Assembly: GCA_963691705.1 (NCBI GenBank)
Contig: OY829539.1
Span: 56,332,327-56,396,326, forward strand
DNA from: Viola odorata
Taxonomy: Eukaryota > Streptophyta > Magnoliopsida > Malpighiales > Violaceae
Direction of reading: 5' to 3'
DNA: 64,000 nt
The position numbers were made by a program, and so were the translations under genes. Position 1 is the first letter of the stretch; every line of letters begins with the position of its first letter. The notes under the pieces were generated by a model that saw only the letters and a program-made list of their open reading frames with translations, was not told the DNA's origin and ran no database searches. This document shows, in pieces, positions 21,493-32,636 of the stretch.

Positions 21493-22525
21493 ATGGCAGC
21501 AGAAGTGAGTTGTCTGGTGAACGGAAGGGGCCGGAATTCTTCAGAGATTTTGATCACAAGGGATTTGCTTGGGGAGTTGTCGAACTCATCATCCAACGGC
21601 GGCAGCAGCAGCAGCAACAACAAGAAACTGGATCTTGATTTGCATCTCCCTCCTCAAGTATGGGAATTGCAGGTACGCAATTCCAAATTCTATCTTCTTA
21701 TTTCTTTCTTTTTTGGAATGTGTTTTGGTTGAGGAAAATTGATGCTAATTGTCTGTTATTTTTCCTTTATGGCTTATGCTCATCGTATAAATCTATGAAT
21801 TGATTTATTTTTGTTCACAGTTTATTAATTATTATTAATTAAATAATTTCTAGTATTTTTTCTTCTTCTGTATGAATCCTGATTCTGTCCGACTTCTAAT
21901 TTTTATCATTCTTTGTATTAATTATTGTTTGAATCTAATTAATTAATTAGAGGAATAAAAAAAAAAATGTTGTTTGTTGGATTTGGAGCTGATGATTTTT
22001 CTGGTTAATTGATACGATTTGGGAATTAGACAGATGGAGAGAAGAAGAAGCCAAGAAGAAGTGAATTTGTTGCAAGAAACTGATGAAAGCTCTTCTTCCT
22101 CTAATTTGGAAGATTTGGAATTGAAACTTGTTCCTGACCACCCAATTTCCAAACACCAACACCATCAACACATGAGCTGCTACAGCTACAGCACTGTCTG
22201 CACCCTCGACAAGGTCAAATCTGCACTTCAGAGAGCAGAAAATCAAAACATTAATAATCACAAGAAGAAGAGATCATTGTCACCATCACCATCAACGGTT
22301 GGGATTGACAATGAGGAAGGGATTAACGTGGAGGAACAGTTGATCAAAAGCAGCAGCAGTAGCGGCGGCGGAGTAATGTTTGCGGCGGCGTGCCCTGGTT
22401 GCTTGCTGTATGTCATCACTTCCAAGACGAATCCCAAATGCCCACACTGCAACTCCAAAGTTCCCACCCCATTACCATTACCTCTCAAGAAGCCTCGCTT
22501 TGACCTCAACGCATCTTACTCTTGA
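21493..22525 (+). CDS. GIR1-like EAR-motif / zinc-ribbon protein, two exons
   Basis: Exon 1 is 21493-21672 (60 codons, donor GTACGC) and exon 2 is 22034-22525 (acceptor TTAGACAG, phase 0), giving 223 residues. The protein carries LDLDLHL (46-52), a canonical LxLxL EAR repression motif, then a second similar run LEDLELKL (85-92). The C-terminal part has CPGCLLYV (180-187) and CPHC (196-199), a small two-knuckle zinc ribbon, and ends FDLNASYS, which resembles a DLN-type EAR. This order matches the plant family containing GIR1/GIR2, small co-repressor-binding proteins; there the Cys block reads similarly (CP-C--YVM----PKCP-C). A role as an adapter for TOPLESS-type repression in the nucleus is inference. 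The middle is low-complexity (Ser, His, Gly). The intron is 361 bases and AT-rich. Which GIR subgroup it belongs to I cannot say. Confidence 0.8.
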
Positions 22526-25391
22526 CATTATTATTATTAATCTGGAAAAAACAAAAAAAACTGAACTTTAATGTCTTGGATTCTCTACTCTATACTTTAC
22601 TATGCTCTTGTTTTTTCTTATTTTTTATTTTTATAAATATATGTATTAATATCTTGAGAACTAAAGGTTTATAGAACCGGACCGCAAAATTGACCACTCT
22701 AAAGTTCTCACCCCATCATCGTGAAATTATTATTTTTCTTAAAAAATATAATTTATTAATTTTAAAAAATGTAAATCATTCTCTATAAATATGAGACATT
22801 ATGAATAAATATAAGAGATAATTTGAAAATACGCGATATATCTAACATTGAGAAAAATTACGAAAATAACAACATAAAATTTCATATTCAATTTAGAGCC
22901 TCTTGTGGGTGAATTGTGCTCGGTTTTAGCAAACAATTCGGGAGTCAACTAGCATCTTGTCATGTACTATCTGTTTGTAAAAGTTGAGCTTGACACACCC
23001 ATGGGATAAAAGGTTATTTGCATTGAAGTTAAGCAACACATCTCAGGTTTTTTCTTATCTTAGGGACTAGATTGGGTGAATTTAATAAACATATGAATTT
23101 CATACTTAAACAAAAACAATGAGAGAATCGGCCGGGCCACGATTCACAGGTTCGGTCGAACCGATCTTATTTACTGATTTTTTAGTAGTTTGTTGTGGAC
23201 ATGATCGAAAAACCAAACTGGTTTCTACTTTTCTGACTAAATCGGTAATGGAAATCAAGGTAAGAACTAAGAAAGATAGGTTTTACATTGTTCTTTGCCG
23301 TGCTTCAATTTAGAATCGAGTGCTTCGTAAATCTTTCAGATTGGTTTAAATAGAAAACAGAATAACTATTAATAAAGTTTGGACGATATCATAATTCTGA
23401 TTTTATTTTTAAAAAGTCATTAATATATCATAAAATGTTCTTCAATAATTTTAGAGATACTATCTAAAATGATGGGTTTATCTACTTTTCATCTCATTGA
23501 ATCTATAAGCATCGCTCACCCCATAATTAATTAATCGTAATTAACGGAGGAAAATAATAGCAGGACTTGTATTTGGTTTAGTAAAATTAAACTAGTTCAA
23601 AAGCTCCCGCGTTTAAAATTGGTTAAACGTCACTACTGTAAAAGTGTAAAGGATCCTTATTCTAAATCTAAACTAGTGTTTCTAGCATTTCTAGGGATTC
23701 AAAATTATGGCATTACTGAAGCTAAATATTGGAGGATATCAATGCAAACAATCAAGAAAAATATGTATCAAATTAACCACCTAGTCTGCTCTAGCTCCAT
23801 CTTAAATTTAATAAACGGGTTTATCCAACCCGTTAATTAGAAGAAGGGACGACCCGTTTAATCAAAACAATGTTGTTTTGATCTGATTAATTAAAATAAT
23901 GTCGTTTCAATCTTGATAAAAATAAAAATAAATACAGAAAAAATGAAAAAAGAGTAAAATTATAAAAAAAATTATAAAAAGAGTAAAAACATAGAAAAAA
24001 AATTTAAGAAAAAAAATTCCGAAAATTATAAAAAAATTGAAAAAAAAGGATTTTTAATGTTCTTATTATGTTGCTGATTTTTTTTAGTTTGTTATATATA
24101 TAATAATATTTTAAAAATATTTTTCTTTATTTATTTTTATTATATTTTAAAGATTTTCATAATTTATTTGAATTAGTTAAATCTTTTAGAATTTCGTATA
24201 ATTTTCTAAATTTTCTTACATTTTCCCTGTATTTTAATTGTTTTATTATAAATTTTCTATAATTAGTTTTTTTTATAAAATTATTTTGAATATTATAGGG
24301 ACCGAATCTTATATATCTATGAATCACTAATTGAATCGGCAATTCGTTATAGTTCGATTCGATTTTAATAACACTAGGTCATATTATTAATTATTATTAC
24401 CAACAAGACCCATCACCTATTTTATAGATGAATCAAAGTTATCAATAGGATATCGAACTCAGATTTCTCATCCTTACTTTTAAAGAAAAAAAGATCAACC
24501 CATTTAATTGGCGGGTTAAAATTTTGATCTAGACTTGTTTTAAATGAGTCGGGTATAGATCCACCTGATGAATCAAACCTTTTTTGCCTCCTTAATGTTG
24601 AGTTTGAAAACATTTCACATGCTAATCATAGAAAAAACTACGTTGATGATTTGATGGGAGTAACAGTTGTGAAGGTGAGGCATATAATTATATATATAAC
24701 AACTACGTTTATCAAATTGGATTCAGTATTCAAAGATCCAAGATTAGACAAGATTATTCTAAAACAAATGAGATTCGTCAAAAGGAGTACAGTTGTTCAA
24801 GAGAGGATTTCAGCACGGGTATTAATCCAACTAAAACGACCGATTCACAACATTCCTAAATATTATCATAAGAGACATTGCAGCTACTAGCTAGATTTCT
24901 AAATTTTGGATTTCTCTACAAACATGAAAAATGACACTCGTAGTTTTATATATTTTCTTTATTTTTATTTTATATTAATATGAAGAACAAAAGTGTATAA
25001 TTCTATTTCCAGATGGTCTGTTCATCGGTCTCTTTTGGAGATGTGGGCATAAAACAAAGATGTGACATGTAGCATAACATTTGTTTGCTTCATCCTAGCT
25101 CTAATATCATTGCATATGCAGTTTAAATTGCCTAGAAACTTCAGAATCATTCATTAATGGTATATAGTCATTGATAGCGTCAGACATGGTCAAATCACTA
25201 GAAGCATAATCCATAAATAATACAGTTTGTGTGCAGAATTAAAGAGCTGGGAGCTTGAGCCACAACATCCTAATCCTTTATAACTCATTGCTAACGTCAC
25301 TGCAGTAGCTATAAGTGTACAGACAAGTCAAAAATAAAAATTGATTGAAGATTCCAACAGCTAGCCTGTATGTTCTAATTTTTAGCACCAC
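22526..25391. other. AT-rich intergenic region, no gene recognised
   Basis: This stretch begins with the 3' UTR of the EAR-motif gene. The rest has only short AT-biased frames (23119-23313, 23619-23840, 24651-24890, 24157-24613) without domains. No transposon ends were paired. Confidence 0.6.
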
Positions 25392-25405
25392 ACTTTGCAA
25401 CCTTG
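25392..25405. repeat. Left target-site duplication of the LINE
   Basis: ACTTTGCAACCTTG is repeated exactly at 26811-26824, directly after the A-rich tail of the LINE. A 14-bp duplication is typical of L1-type target-primed insertion. Confidence 0.9.
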
Positions 25406-26084
25406 GTCATCTATCTCATGCCTAAAGGGGTGATCCGCCGCTGTGAAGGAATTATGCGTCGTTTTCTATGGAGCGGGGGAGATCATACCCAAGGTATGGC
25501 TAAGGTGAGGTGGGACAAAGTCACTCGCTCGCTGGAGGCAGGAGGGCTGGGTCTGGGCTGTCTTCACTCTCGCAATGTAGCATTCCTCTTCAAGTGGATA
25601 TGGGGGGCTTTAAAAGGTGATCAGAAAATATGAGTAGATTTGATCCGCAAGGAGTATAAGTTTTCTACTATGGGTGATTTATGGTTGAGTGATATAAAGC
25701 AGATGTCGCACACCTGGGCAGATATCATGCGCTCCTGTGGGAGGGCCTCTTCGGTCTTTGGGTTCTGGTTTAATCAAGTGAGTGTGAAGGTAGGAAATGG
25801 AGAAGATGCGAGATTCTGGTGGGATACCTGGGCCAGCAAAGTGCCGCTAGCGGTAAGGTATCCGAGGCTATACTCTCTATCCATTAATGGCATGGGTGTG
25901 GTGTAGGAGTTTGGGCACTGCGTGGGAGGCACCTGGAATTGGGATTGGAACTGGCGTAGGGGGCTCCTTGAGTGGGAGGCTGAAGCTGTGAGAGATCTCC
26001 GTGACAACCTTCCTTTACCTCAGAGTACCAGCTGCAAAATGGAGGTGAAGTGGGATCTCGATAAAACGGCATACTTTCGGTTTG

Positions 26085-26123
<39 letters not shown>

Positions 26124-26810
26124 AGATGGTAACCTTCTTGCTTGCTGGAGGGTTAAAGTGCCTCACCGCATCAGCTTCTTCTTGTGGTTGTCTGTTCAGG
26201 GCCGTCAGTCACTGCCGCATCATTGCGCAAGAAGAGAACAGGTGCCCGCTTTGCGTTGACCAAGCAGAAACCATTCACCATTTATTCCTTCATTACACGT
26301 TTGCAGACAAGATATGGGAGCAAATCTCTCGCTGGGCAGGTTGCCAATGGGCAAGGCCCAGGACAGTGGCGGAGATTTGGGGTCTGTGGCCGTCTCTCAT
26401 GGTGGTGAGAGCTAAGCCTGTGTAGGAGATGTGGCAAACTCTCCTTGCAGCTGTTCTGTGGTCGCTGTGGCTGCATCGTAATGCGACAATCTTTAGTCAT
26501 GATGAGCCATGCTACAGACGTTCTCATTGCAATTTTTGGACATTGGCACCGTTGGGTTTTGTGCAGCACAGATGGTTCAATCTTCAGTTTGGTTATATAG
26601 ATGGGGGTGATCAGCTAGGTGGGTTATCGTGTTGGTTGTTCGCCTGAGGTTGTTTGCTTTGTATTTTTATTCGCTGGGCAGCCTTGGGCTCTAGGCTTTT
26701 GCCTGAGCTGAAGATGTCCAGCTGTACATTCTCTCCCTTGCTTCTTGCTGCCAAGTTCCTCTTGGCTTTAATAATATTTCTTCCAGCTTATTAAAAAAAA
26801 ACTTTGCAAC
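25406..26810 (+). mobile_element. 5'-truncated L1-type LINE, 1.4 kb, defective
   Basis: Only the 3' part of ORF2 is present. It starts in the region after the reverse transcriptase core: MPKGVIRRCEGIMRRFLWSG, then KVRWDKVTRSLEAGGLGLG and FLFKWIW, a pattern typical of plant LINEs. Next comes the zf-RVT region: CPLC, then HHLFLHY and IW. The frame is broken by stops at about 25631 and 25903, by a 35-nt G run that shifts frame, and by another stop at about 26422. The element ends in TTATTAAAAAAAA and is bounded by the 14-bp duplication ACTTTGCAACCTTG. The truncation, A tail and duplication together show a standard target-primed insertion. Confidence 0.93.
26087..26121. repeat. Homopolymer of 35 G
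   Basis: The run is an unbroken stretch of 35 G within the LINE coding remnant, followed by ACAGATGG. The translated poly-Gly is an artefact of the tract. Its true length in the genome is uncertain because such tracts sequence poorly. Confidence 0.95.
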
Positions 26811-26824
26811 CTTGAGGTTGCCGT

Positions 26825-27086
26825 GAAGATCACTGAACTAAACCTATCGATTTGGACGGCTTTCTTCTACAGTAAGTTATAAGCTACCTAAATCCAAACC
26901 AACAACAACCAGTAATTAGTTAGGAGGACCAAACAAATCTGATGGGGATAATGAACTATTGAAAAAGGAGAAGCCGAGTAAATTAATTGAAATGGAATGA
27001 AGTTCTGATTTGAATTTTTCATCCGATAATTACGATTAATTCAAACATCAGTCACCCACATATCAAGACAATAGACCTGACATATA
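26825..27086. other. Intergenic DNA, no gene recognised
   Basis: This short stretch lies between the LINE and the Harbinger MITE. No feature is seen. Confidence 0.6.
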
Positions 27087-27687
27087 TGGTTTGGCATTCA
27101 AATTCTGGCTCAGAAAGCTCTGTTTCGGAACGAAAAGCCAAAGGTGGACGTTTGATAATTGTTGGTAAAGTGGGCTTCTTGAGAAGCCCACTCCTCAGAA
27201 CCGGTCCTTTGGCCACTTTTGGAGAAGCTACAAATTGGAGCTTCCAGCAAAAGCTCTCTCTCCCTTTTTTTTCCATTTTAATTTCATTTTTTTATTTTAT
27301 ATAATAGATCAAAATAAATTAAAAACTACCACAATAAAATCTCCATCTCAAGATAAGTAATTCTAAATCCACTTTTCCTATTTTTATTAATTTTAAAAAA
27401 ATGAGTTTTATATCATTTAATTACTTTTTTTCAACTATTTATTTAAAAATATATATAAAGATATTAAAAAAAATTAATTATAACACTTGAAATAAATTAT
27501 ATCATTTATGGTCATTTTACATCCAAACCATAGTTTTGAAAAGTTGTTTTACCAAACAACTCAGGTATCTCACAACACTTTTAAAAAATATTTACCAAAC
27601 AGCATACTACTTTTCCCAAAAGTGATTTTCACACAACACTTTTGCACAAACTCTTGCCCAACTAGAACCGGAATGCCAAACAGAGCC
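27087..27687 (-). mobile_element. Harbinger-type MITE, about 600 bp
   Basis: The right end, read on the minus strand, is GGCTCTGTTTGGCATTCCGG, matching the 33070 MITE (GGGTCTGTTTGGCATTCCGG) and the right end of the 6.1-kb Harbinger (GGGTCTGTTTGGCGTTCCG). The left end near 27087 is a shorter, worn version (TGGTTTGGCATTC). ATA lies on both sides (27084-27086 and 27688-27690), an acceptable 3-bp target duplication. The interior is similar, in inverted orientation, to 33190-33420: the plus-strand words ACCACAATAAAATCTCCATC and CTCAAGATAAGTAATTCTA have reverse complements there. No coding capacity. Confidence 0.75.
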
Positions 27688-28096
27688 ATAGACTTATTAA
27701 CGACGTGACAATTTTTTTATAGGGTTGAGTGTATGCTTGTAGATTCACTGGGATGAAAAATCGATAGTAGTGTATAATTTTTCAGTGTCAGATACCACGT
27801 AATATGCCAACTGTCATATATATGGTGCCTATATATGGGCAGAAATTGACACGTTGTAGTATCCCCAATTCACCTGATTGATATAATTGAATTAATTTGA
27901 CTTAAAAATTATTAAAATTATATTATAATTTAATTTATAGTTTATAAAATTGATCGAGTTTACTTGAGATTTTTATTCGGACTGAGTGCTAAGGAAATAA
28001 AAATATAAGGATTAAAATTAGATAATTAGGTTAGTGGAAACATGACTATATATAATAGTGGTATAATTGTCTTGTGTAAAAAAAATTAAGATAATA

Positions 28097-29831
28097 CTCC
28101 CTCCGTCCCTCAATGATTGTCGTTTTAGCTTTTGTTTTTACTGTTTCGGCACGTATCTTAAAACGGCCGGCAGACGACCTATTTGAGACAATTTTGCCCC
28201 TAATTTTTTCTGGGAAGTACGTTAAGGATTAACGTACGTTAAAAAAAAAACTGGATTTTTGGGGGGTCAAATAGTGCCTCATCCGGCCTCCTCGATATGC
28301 GTTTCCTACTGAATATTGGGATGCGAGTGATTGATTGTTATTCCACTTTGTTTTGTTGTCTCTTTATTTGGTTTTTGAGACAATAAACATGCTGCTTTGA
28401 CCCTTATTCCTTCCTTTTTCCAGAATTACACTTGAATGACCAGGATTAGGAAAAGGAACGAAAAGGCCAAAGAATAGAGCTCAATTGATCAATCGGCCTT
28501 GGCAGATTTTCCAGCTGATGCATTTCAACTCATGTCAAGGCCTTGAGATGAGGCTGCCGTGACGTTCCCAGATCTGGACAACACTCACCATGATTTTGCG
28601 CGCCATAATTATTTAGTCATGAGTGCGTTTCTTGTCTCCTTGGACTCCGTTTTTAGAGACACTAAGTCTCTTGAGTTCCGAAATCATTCCTCCCACTCCT
28701 AACAAGTTCTTAGAAGACAAAAACAACATTCTCCTTGTGTTTTGGAAGAACATTCTCACATTTGGACAAGCTTCTTGAAGACCAAATTGAGGAGACTTGT
28801 TAGTGGGAGTTGTCTCACCTTGGAGAGGAACATCTTGGCGTCCAGAAGGACATTAATAGAGATCAGTTCGGACTGAAGAAGAGGACGGACAGAAGGAGCA
28901 ACCAGAGGAGAAAAATCAGCACTTCACCCACATTTTCCAGATTTTCCAGCTTTTCTCTATTTTCGGTTTGGAACTTCTTGTATTATTTCCATTATGTTTT
29001 GTAGCTAAAAACCTCAATCTCTGGTAGGGATCTAGAGGTAGACAATCTATGTTTGTTTTGAGACTATGTTGATCTTTAAATAGAAATGGTTTTCGTATTT
29101 CTTTCCTTCTTGTTTTAACTCCAATTTGTTCATGTTAAGTTTGAGTTTGGCCAACTTGGATTTTGACTTGAATGAATATTGTCAGCTCCTCTGAAATTGA
29201 GTATTATCCATGATTAGGGGAACACATGTAGACTTTCTCTAATGGCTACGATTGGTCCAGCATTAAGAGAAAGAAGGAAAGAATTAGGCCAGGATGACGA
29301 TCTCCATCTCAAGGCCTTGAGATAGGGCTTCCTGCGTGACAGTTGGTGGGAATGTTACCACTTGACCAGGTTGGCGCTTGGGATGTTGACGAACTCATCC
29401 GTAGGTCTAGAGGAGGGTTTAGTACGCTTGGAAATCTAAACAGACTTGATTTCTCAAACTTCTCTATGAAACCATTTTGAAAATATTATTTGTCAATGAT
29501 CAACAACATGGAATTGTCACCTCGTTAAGATCTCTACCAGGGACCTTTTTTTCAACTGATTTTCCTCCTATTACAACTGTGTTATTGTTTGCAACTTTCG
29601 TTCATTTCATTGCATTTCTGTTTATTACAAACTACATCCCAAAACTTTGTTTTCTACTTGGTTATTTACAAAGAAAAGCACGAATCAGTCAAGCTTGTCC
29701 CTGTGGGATTGATCCTCTCACCACTATCTGCATTTATTTGTAGCATAGCACTGAGTTGAATTTATAACTTTTATGCAGGGCATGCGACGGCTCTGTCAGC
29801 GAGGAAGACATTTATTGAGGGACAGAGGGAG
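28097..29831. mobile_element. Stowaway-type MITE split by an LTR-like insertion
   Basis: The outer ends are inverted repeats (CTCCCTCCGTCCCTCAATGA on the left; CTCCCTCTGTCCCTCAATAA read on the minus strand from 29831). TA flanks both (28095-28096 and 29832-29833). The left 230 bases match the palindromic interior of the 4220 family (GGCCGGCAGACGACCTATTT and CTCATCCGGCCTCCTCG). Only about 49 bases belong to the right end. The intervening 1.45 kb is unrelated noncoding DNA, annotated separately. Confidence 0.8.
28327..29782 (+). mobile_element. LTR-like insertion (possible solo LTR) nested in the Stowaway
   Basis: No protein domain is present. Near the right end the phrase CCCTGTGGGATTGATCCTCT followed by CACCACTATCTGCATT resembles the U5 end of large plant Gypsy LTRs and parallels similar phrases near 31440 and, inverted, near 100. 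The insertion point is marked by TGCGA on both sides (about 28322-28326 and 29783-29787), a possible 5-bp duplication, but the first base inside is G rather than the expected TG, so the boundary is uncertain. The interior holds the perfect palindrome ATCTCAAGGCCTTGAGAT (29306-29323) and a partial second copy near 28534. Confidence 0.5.
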
Positions 29832-29833
29832 TA

Positions 29834-30160
29834 GTATCTTAGTTATTTGTAAGAACCAAACAATAACTTAAGTATTGCCTATTTAAACCCATTTTCTTAC
29901 AACACTTTCACTTCCACTTTATCCTCTCCTTCTCTCTCTTGGCTCAATCAAAAGAAAGAAAAAACTTGTTCTACCCATCTCTTATTTTGTATTTCATGCT
30001 CCATGGTTTTCAAATTGATGTATGATAATTGCTTAAATAATGATCGGTGGAGAAATTGATGTTATGATTTCAATTAGTTTTGGTTAGATTGATCATTTGT
30101 AAAGAAAAAAATAATGCATGCATGATAGAACGCTAAAAAGTCATCCTTTCATCATCCTTT
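29834..30160. other. Intergenic DNA between two LTR-like segments
   Basis: No gene or paired repeat is recognised in this stretch. Confidence 0.5.
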
Positions 30161-31540
30161 TACTTCTGTTTTGGGATGATGATACTGCTAATTGCTGCTC
30201 TTTCACTCCTTTTCTACAGAGACACTGCTGAGAAGCAGAAATTACTGATAGGAGCCAAAAGACCCTCTATCAGAGTTGTTTTGCTGTTCAAAGAATGATA
30301 GGATCCCAGACCTGGGATCAGCCAAGGATTTGGAAGCGTTGACCAGAGTCAACCGACTTAAAAGCTATCTGGGCCGCAAGATTGATTCATGGGCCGTGAG
30401 CGGATTTGAAGTATTCCAGCTGGAGTCTTCAGGAAGAAAAGAAGTTCAGCTATGAATAGAACTCCTTGATCGATTAGAACTAATCGATCCCCTCTTTTTG
30501 TATTTAAACAAACAATCCCGCATATTTAGATTTCTATCTTCTCTTCGTCTTTTGAATTTCGAACCAGAGATAGGTTTTTGCTATTTAAAGCTGCTGCTGA
30601 GAAGAAGAGGTTGACTTCTTCTCTCTCGAATTTTCTACCATTGTTACAGCTTAATTTTATTCTCCCCTCTTTAATATAATTCGGATTCAGTTTATGATTG
30701 TTTCTTTATTATTATTATTGTTATGTCTATTATAGGCTAAACGCCTTCTTCTTAGTAAGGATTCGAAGCCATGATTCCTAGGTTGTGAGATCAAATAGCA
30801 CTTCACACACACTATACTTGTATTCTTGTTCTTCTTGTTTGCATGACAGTTTGTCCCTGTTCTTAGTAAAGTCTGATCAGCTTCACATAAGGTTTGGACG
30901 ATTACAGTCTTTTCTGGCGGCTTTGGAGTCTACATTGCCAAGAGAAATACGAAGGCAACTAGCTGGTGACAGCTAGAAGAAGAATCAGATCTGGTTTATA
31001 GGATAGACACGATTCTCTATCCCAGGCCGGGGATTAGGTTTTTCCCTGGGTCTATCAATTGCCCTGATTAAATCCTATAGAGTGTCTCTTAGGATTGTTA
31101 GGATGATTAGGGACTTCCAATAGAGTGTCTCTTTGGAAGTCTTGTATAGGAGGAAAGTAGGAGATCTAGGTGACCAATACCTGGTCTCTATAGCCTTCCT
31201 ATAAGTCTAGTGTTTACCACTTTTGCATCTATGATCAACTTAATCGAATCATGAGCTACAAGAAATCCTTACTGGGAAGCCATTATCAACTGATTAATAT
31301 CACCCACTGCGTATCCTATTTGGTTTATTTCTGTTAATCTAATTTATATGCAACCAACCAACAACCCATATTGGTATTTACCACCCCTTTAATTTAATAC
31401 AAAGAATTGCTTTTAATCCACCGAATCTCTGAGGAACGATCCTTTTACCACTTGCTGCAATTCAATTATATACTTGCATGGTAAATTGTACTTTAATATA
31501 TTTTGACGGTCTCGGCACCCAATGCAACATGATTTTCCAT
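30160..31540 (+). mobile_element. LTR-like segment, probable Gypsy-type, boundaries uncertain
   Basis: No coding domain is present. A TATA-like TTTGTATTTAAACAAACA lies at 30497-30514, and about 930 bases downstream the phrase CTGAGGAACGATCCTTTTAC then CACTTGCTGCAATTC resembles LTR U5 ends. The whole has the U3-TATA-R-U5 order expected of an LTR. Sequence between holds CT-rich leader-like stretches and repeated TAGAGTGTCTCTT words (31078 and 31122). No internal retroelement domain follows on either side, so it would be a solo LTR or fragment. I could not fix ends or a 5-bp duplication. Confidence 0.45.
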
Positions 31541-31955
31541 GAAAATGAGAGTTTCAAATTGATCAATGACATTGAAATGCAGGTCGATAAATTGAAATGA
31601 ATTTCTTACTTAATAATTTAATTGATGCATGCAAATAATTTAAGCATATAAATGAGTAATTGATTATTGGTCTTCTCATGCATATGCTAGAATTGTTGAA
31701 TCATGATTAGAATCTTAGAATTATGGTATAAACATTTGAGCTACTACTAGAGTAGAAAATCAATTAATTGGGTTTTTAAGATGAAAATAAATAATGATTT
31801 TTTTGTGTGTTAATCTTGGGTTGAAAATGTAAGGAAAATAAAATTGTTGTATTTTTTCTAGGTTAAGCCGATTTTTTTGTTAATTGAGTGACAAAAAAAC
31901 ATTAAAGCCATTTTTGTCCAGTTTTTCATGGAAGTAACCAATGAATTTTCTTTTT
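31541..31955. other. Intergenic AT-rich DNA, no gene recognised
   Basis: Nothing recognisable is seen between the LTR-like segment and the following Stowaway-type element. Confidence 0.5.
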
Positions 31956-31957
31956 TA

Positions 31958-32634
31958 CTCTCTCCGGTAAAAAATAAACATTATTTTAGGTGTTTTCACA
32001 CATATTAAGGTAATGATTAGTTCGGAGAAATTGAGGCACTTTATGACTATTGTACCCTTAGATTGTTACATTATTTACGAAAATGTCATCAGCTAAAATT
32101 GTAGCTTTATGGCTGAAAATGGGCTGAAGAAAGAGGGCCAAATTTGTGGTTTGGCTCAGTCCATTTTTGTGGCTTGGCTCAGCCCTTTTTTAATCATTTA
32201 CAACAACAATCTAAACCCTAAATCAATCTCTTTCTTCTTTTATTCTCTCAATCCAGCAACCACCCACCTTCCTCCCTCTGCCTCTATCCACCTCCATCTC
32301 TGTCTCCTTTATTCTCCGGCTATCACCACCTCCACCTCCGCCTCAGTTCGTGCAACCCTCTCCTCCACGCAGCACCACCGCTTCTAGATTTGGTCTGGTG
32401 TGAGGCTCCACATCTCCCTCTTCACCTCCTCTCTTCTCTTTCACCACCACCACTTCTAGATCTGTATTGATTTGTGATGGAATTGAAATATGGTTGAGCC
32501 AAGCTTGAGCCATCATCGACAACAAACACAAGCAAGGGCAGTATCGACATCTCCAGCGTTGGTAGTCTGGAACGACATTTATTCTTGGCCAAGATTAGAG
32601 CTCCAGAACGATATTTAATTTTGACCAATGGGAG
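31958..32634. mobile_element. Probable Stowaway-type element, 677 bp, divergent ends
   Basis: The left end CTCTCTCCGGTAAAAAATAA and, read on the minus strand, the right end CTCCCATTGGTCAAAATTAA are imperfect inverted repeats of the CTCCCTCCG class. TA flanks at 31956-31957 and 32635-32636. The interior includes a CT-rich stretch (32215-32460) of unknown origin, possibly acquired. Repeated words (CTGGAACGACATTTATTCTT near 32567 and CCAGAACGATATTTAATTTT near 32603) lie close to the right end. The ends are weaker than in the other Stowaways here. Confidence 0.5.
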
Positions 32635-32636
32635 TA

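Noticed and set aside
25922..26425. A 167-codon frame with a glycine stretch that could look like a glycine-rich protein
   Set aside because: The glycine run is the 35-base G homopolymer inside the LINE; the frame crosses a frameshift.
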